Source of the DNA: Ruegeria atlantica
Lineage (GTDB): Bacteria > Pseudomonadota > Alphaproteobacteria > Rhodobacterales > Rhodobacteraceae
DNA length: 64,000 bases
Direction: 5' to 3'
NCBI RefSeq assembly: GCF_013032455.1
Contig: NZ_WQCF01000003.1
Span: 310,001 to 374,000 of the forward strand
A program made the position numbers and the translations under genes. The notes below the pieces were generated by a model that made no database searches, was not told the origin of the DNA, and saw only the letters and a list, made by a program, of their open reading frames with translations. This document shows, in pieces, positions 63,064 to 64,000 of the stretch (position 1 is its first letter; the number at the start of each line of letters is the position of its first letter).

Positions 63064-63199
63064 TTTGCGTCTGAACAGTCATGATTTGAGACATCTGAAC
63101 GTATTCCAGTACTTTCTCTGCAACCAACCAAGGTTCGTTTTTACAACGCCGCGATGCGGCACTTGCAGTATGGCAAATGTCCGCAAAGGGCCGTGTGCT

Positions 63200-64000
63200 T
63201 CAACCTCGTTTTGTGGAGCTCCTAATGACGAGCCGTGCGTCGAGTCTTTCAGGTTTGGGGGCCTGTTGGGTCGTGATCCAATGCGCCAGCGCGTCTGCAG
63301 CGCGTTCCCCCATTTGAGAAACGGGCAAATGTACGCTTGTAAGGGGCGGAACCGACACAGCCGAGGTTGGAAGATCATCAACGCCCACCATGGAAATCTG
63401 GTCCGGGACGGCAATCTTCTGGGCCTGTAGGCCCAACAAGACTCCCAGTGCAACAACGTCGGACAGGCACAGAACTGCGTCCGGCTTTGTGTCCAGCTTG
63501 CCAAGCTGTTTTGCTACGTCCGCACCGCCCTGATGACTGATCTGGGTCTCGAAGGTCGTAAGCTCTCCAGCGATTGGAAGGGCTTTGAGGCCGGCAAGAC
63601 GCGCACGCGTGCGGTCATTGTCATGAACAGGGCCATGCACGACCGCTATGTTCCGATGGCCGAGGTCGGCAAGGTGTTGCAAGGCAAGCTGTGCGGCGGC
63701 CGCGTTGTCATATCCGATGGTCGGCAGTGGGTTTTCAGGGTCAAAGAAAGACGTGATGAGCGTTGGTAGCATTGTACGCTCGATCAGATCGTGAAAGGCG
63801 GGGCTGTGCGTGGCCCCGGTAACGATCAGGCCCTCAGCTCCGATATCCACCAGGCTTTTGGCTTTCTCGGCTTCTATGTCCGGGCTTGAGTCGGTGGTGG
63901 CTACGATCAGCGACAATTGATGTTCTGACAGCTTGCGTTCTAGCGCGGCCAAAAAGCGGGCAAAGATCGCATTGTCCAGAGTAGGGACCAAAGCCCCGAC
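63200..64000 (-). CDS. LacI family transcriptional regulator, 5' end outside window
   Basis: The reading frame is open to the window edge (VGALVPTLDNAIFARFLAAL at the visible start), so the DNA-binding N-terminus lies outside. What remains, about 266 residues, is a LacI-type ligand-binding domain: GAEGLIVTGATHSP, LGHRNIAVVHGPVHDNDRTR, DAVLCLSDVVALGVLLGLQ and ISMVGVDDLPTSAVSVPPLT. The ligand, usually a sugar, is unknown. It is convergent with the GlxA-type regulator, with 136 bp between. Confidence 0.9.
   Translation of the reverse strand, partial: VGALVPTLDNAIFARFLAALERKLSEHQLSLIVATTDSSPDIEAEKAKSLVDIGAEGLIVTGATHSPAFHDLIERTMLPTLITSFFDPENPLPTIGYDNAAAAQLALQHLADLGHRNIAVVHGPVHDNDRTRARLAGLKALPIAGELTTFETQISHQGGADVAKQLGKLDTKPDAVLCLSDVVALGVLLGLQAQKIAVPDQISMVGVDDLPTSAVSVPPLTSVHLPVSQMGERAADALAHWITTQQAPKPERLDARLVIRSSTKRG

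Noticed and set aside
1..64000. CRISPR arrays, complete insertion sequences, prophage or rRNA genes
   Set aside because: No regularly spaced repeats, transposase genes, phage structural genes or rRNA-like sequence were seen.

Overview
This window looks like a chromosome segment of a marine alphaproteobacterium of the order Rhodobacterales (Roseobacter group). The evidence is the gene order ntrC-ntrY-ntrX-trkA-trkH-hfq-hflX, a DmdB-type methylmercaptopropionate-CoA ligase, a BdhA/patatin pair, an alphaproteobacterial HemB that lacks the zinc cysteines, and a typical Rhodobacterales intergenic repeat. No database search was possible. Family names come from motifs and remembered homologues.

Layout. 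Positions 1-10255 hold nitrogen two-component regulators (the ntrC 5' end lies outside the window), TrkAH potassium uptake, Hfq and HflX, with one small antisense lipoprotein gene between ntrX and trkA. Positions 10259-25988 are mixed housekeeping: SnoaL-like protein, penicillin acylase family hydrolase, SYLF lipoprotein, hemB, a membrane protein, mfd, an SH3/TPR gene pair, a Bcr/CflA-type exporter, a DsbA/FrnE oxidoreductase with an acyl-CoA ligase, and an XRE-cupin regulator. Positions 26000-28635 hold an orphan peptide-binding protein flanked by two candidate small RNAs. Positions 28636-49259 are mainly core metabolism: bdhA and patatin, DUF502, pseudouridine breakdown (psuG plus kinase), ThiE-like, TrmJ-like, ctaA, M32 and M48 peptidases, gyrA, usg, a second SYLF protein, an orphan radical SAM enzyme, the zwf-pgl-pgi operon, dmdB and tRNA-Asn.

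From about 49260 to 55850 the sequence becomes accessory and partly decayed. It holds a frameshifted ornithine cyclodeaminase, a short integrase broken by an amber codon and a frameshift, an unannotated coding remnant, a DUF2652 cyclase-like/SRPBCC fusion, and an intact MarR-EamA-NAD(P)-binding cassette with two clear operators. Positions 55852-64000 hold an MFS-like protein, a CadC-like TPR regulator divergent from a homocysteine S-methyltransferase, a DUF1127 protein, an NhaC antiporter, a GlxA/GbdR-like regulator and a truncated LacI-type regulator.

No CRISPR array, complete insertion sequence, prophage or rRNA operon was seen. The strongest unexplained signals are the two small-RNA candidates (28457-28532 on + and about 26111-26195 on -). 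Next come the recoding or pseudogene questions at 50197-50200 and in the integrase, the orphan radical SAM enzyme, and the regulatory palindromes upstream of zwf and between marR and eamA.
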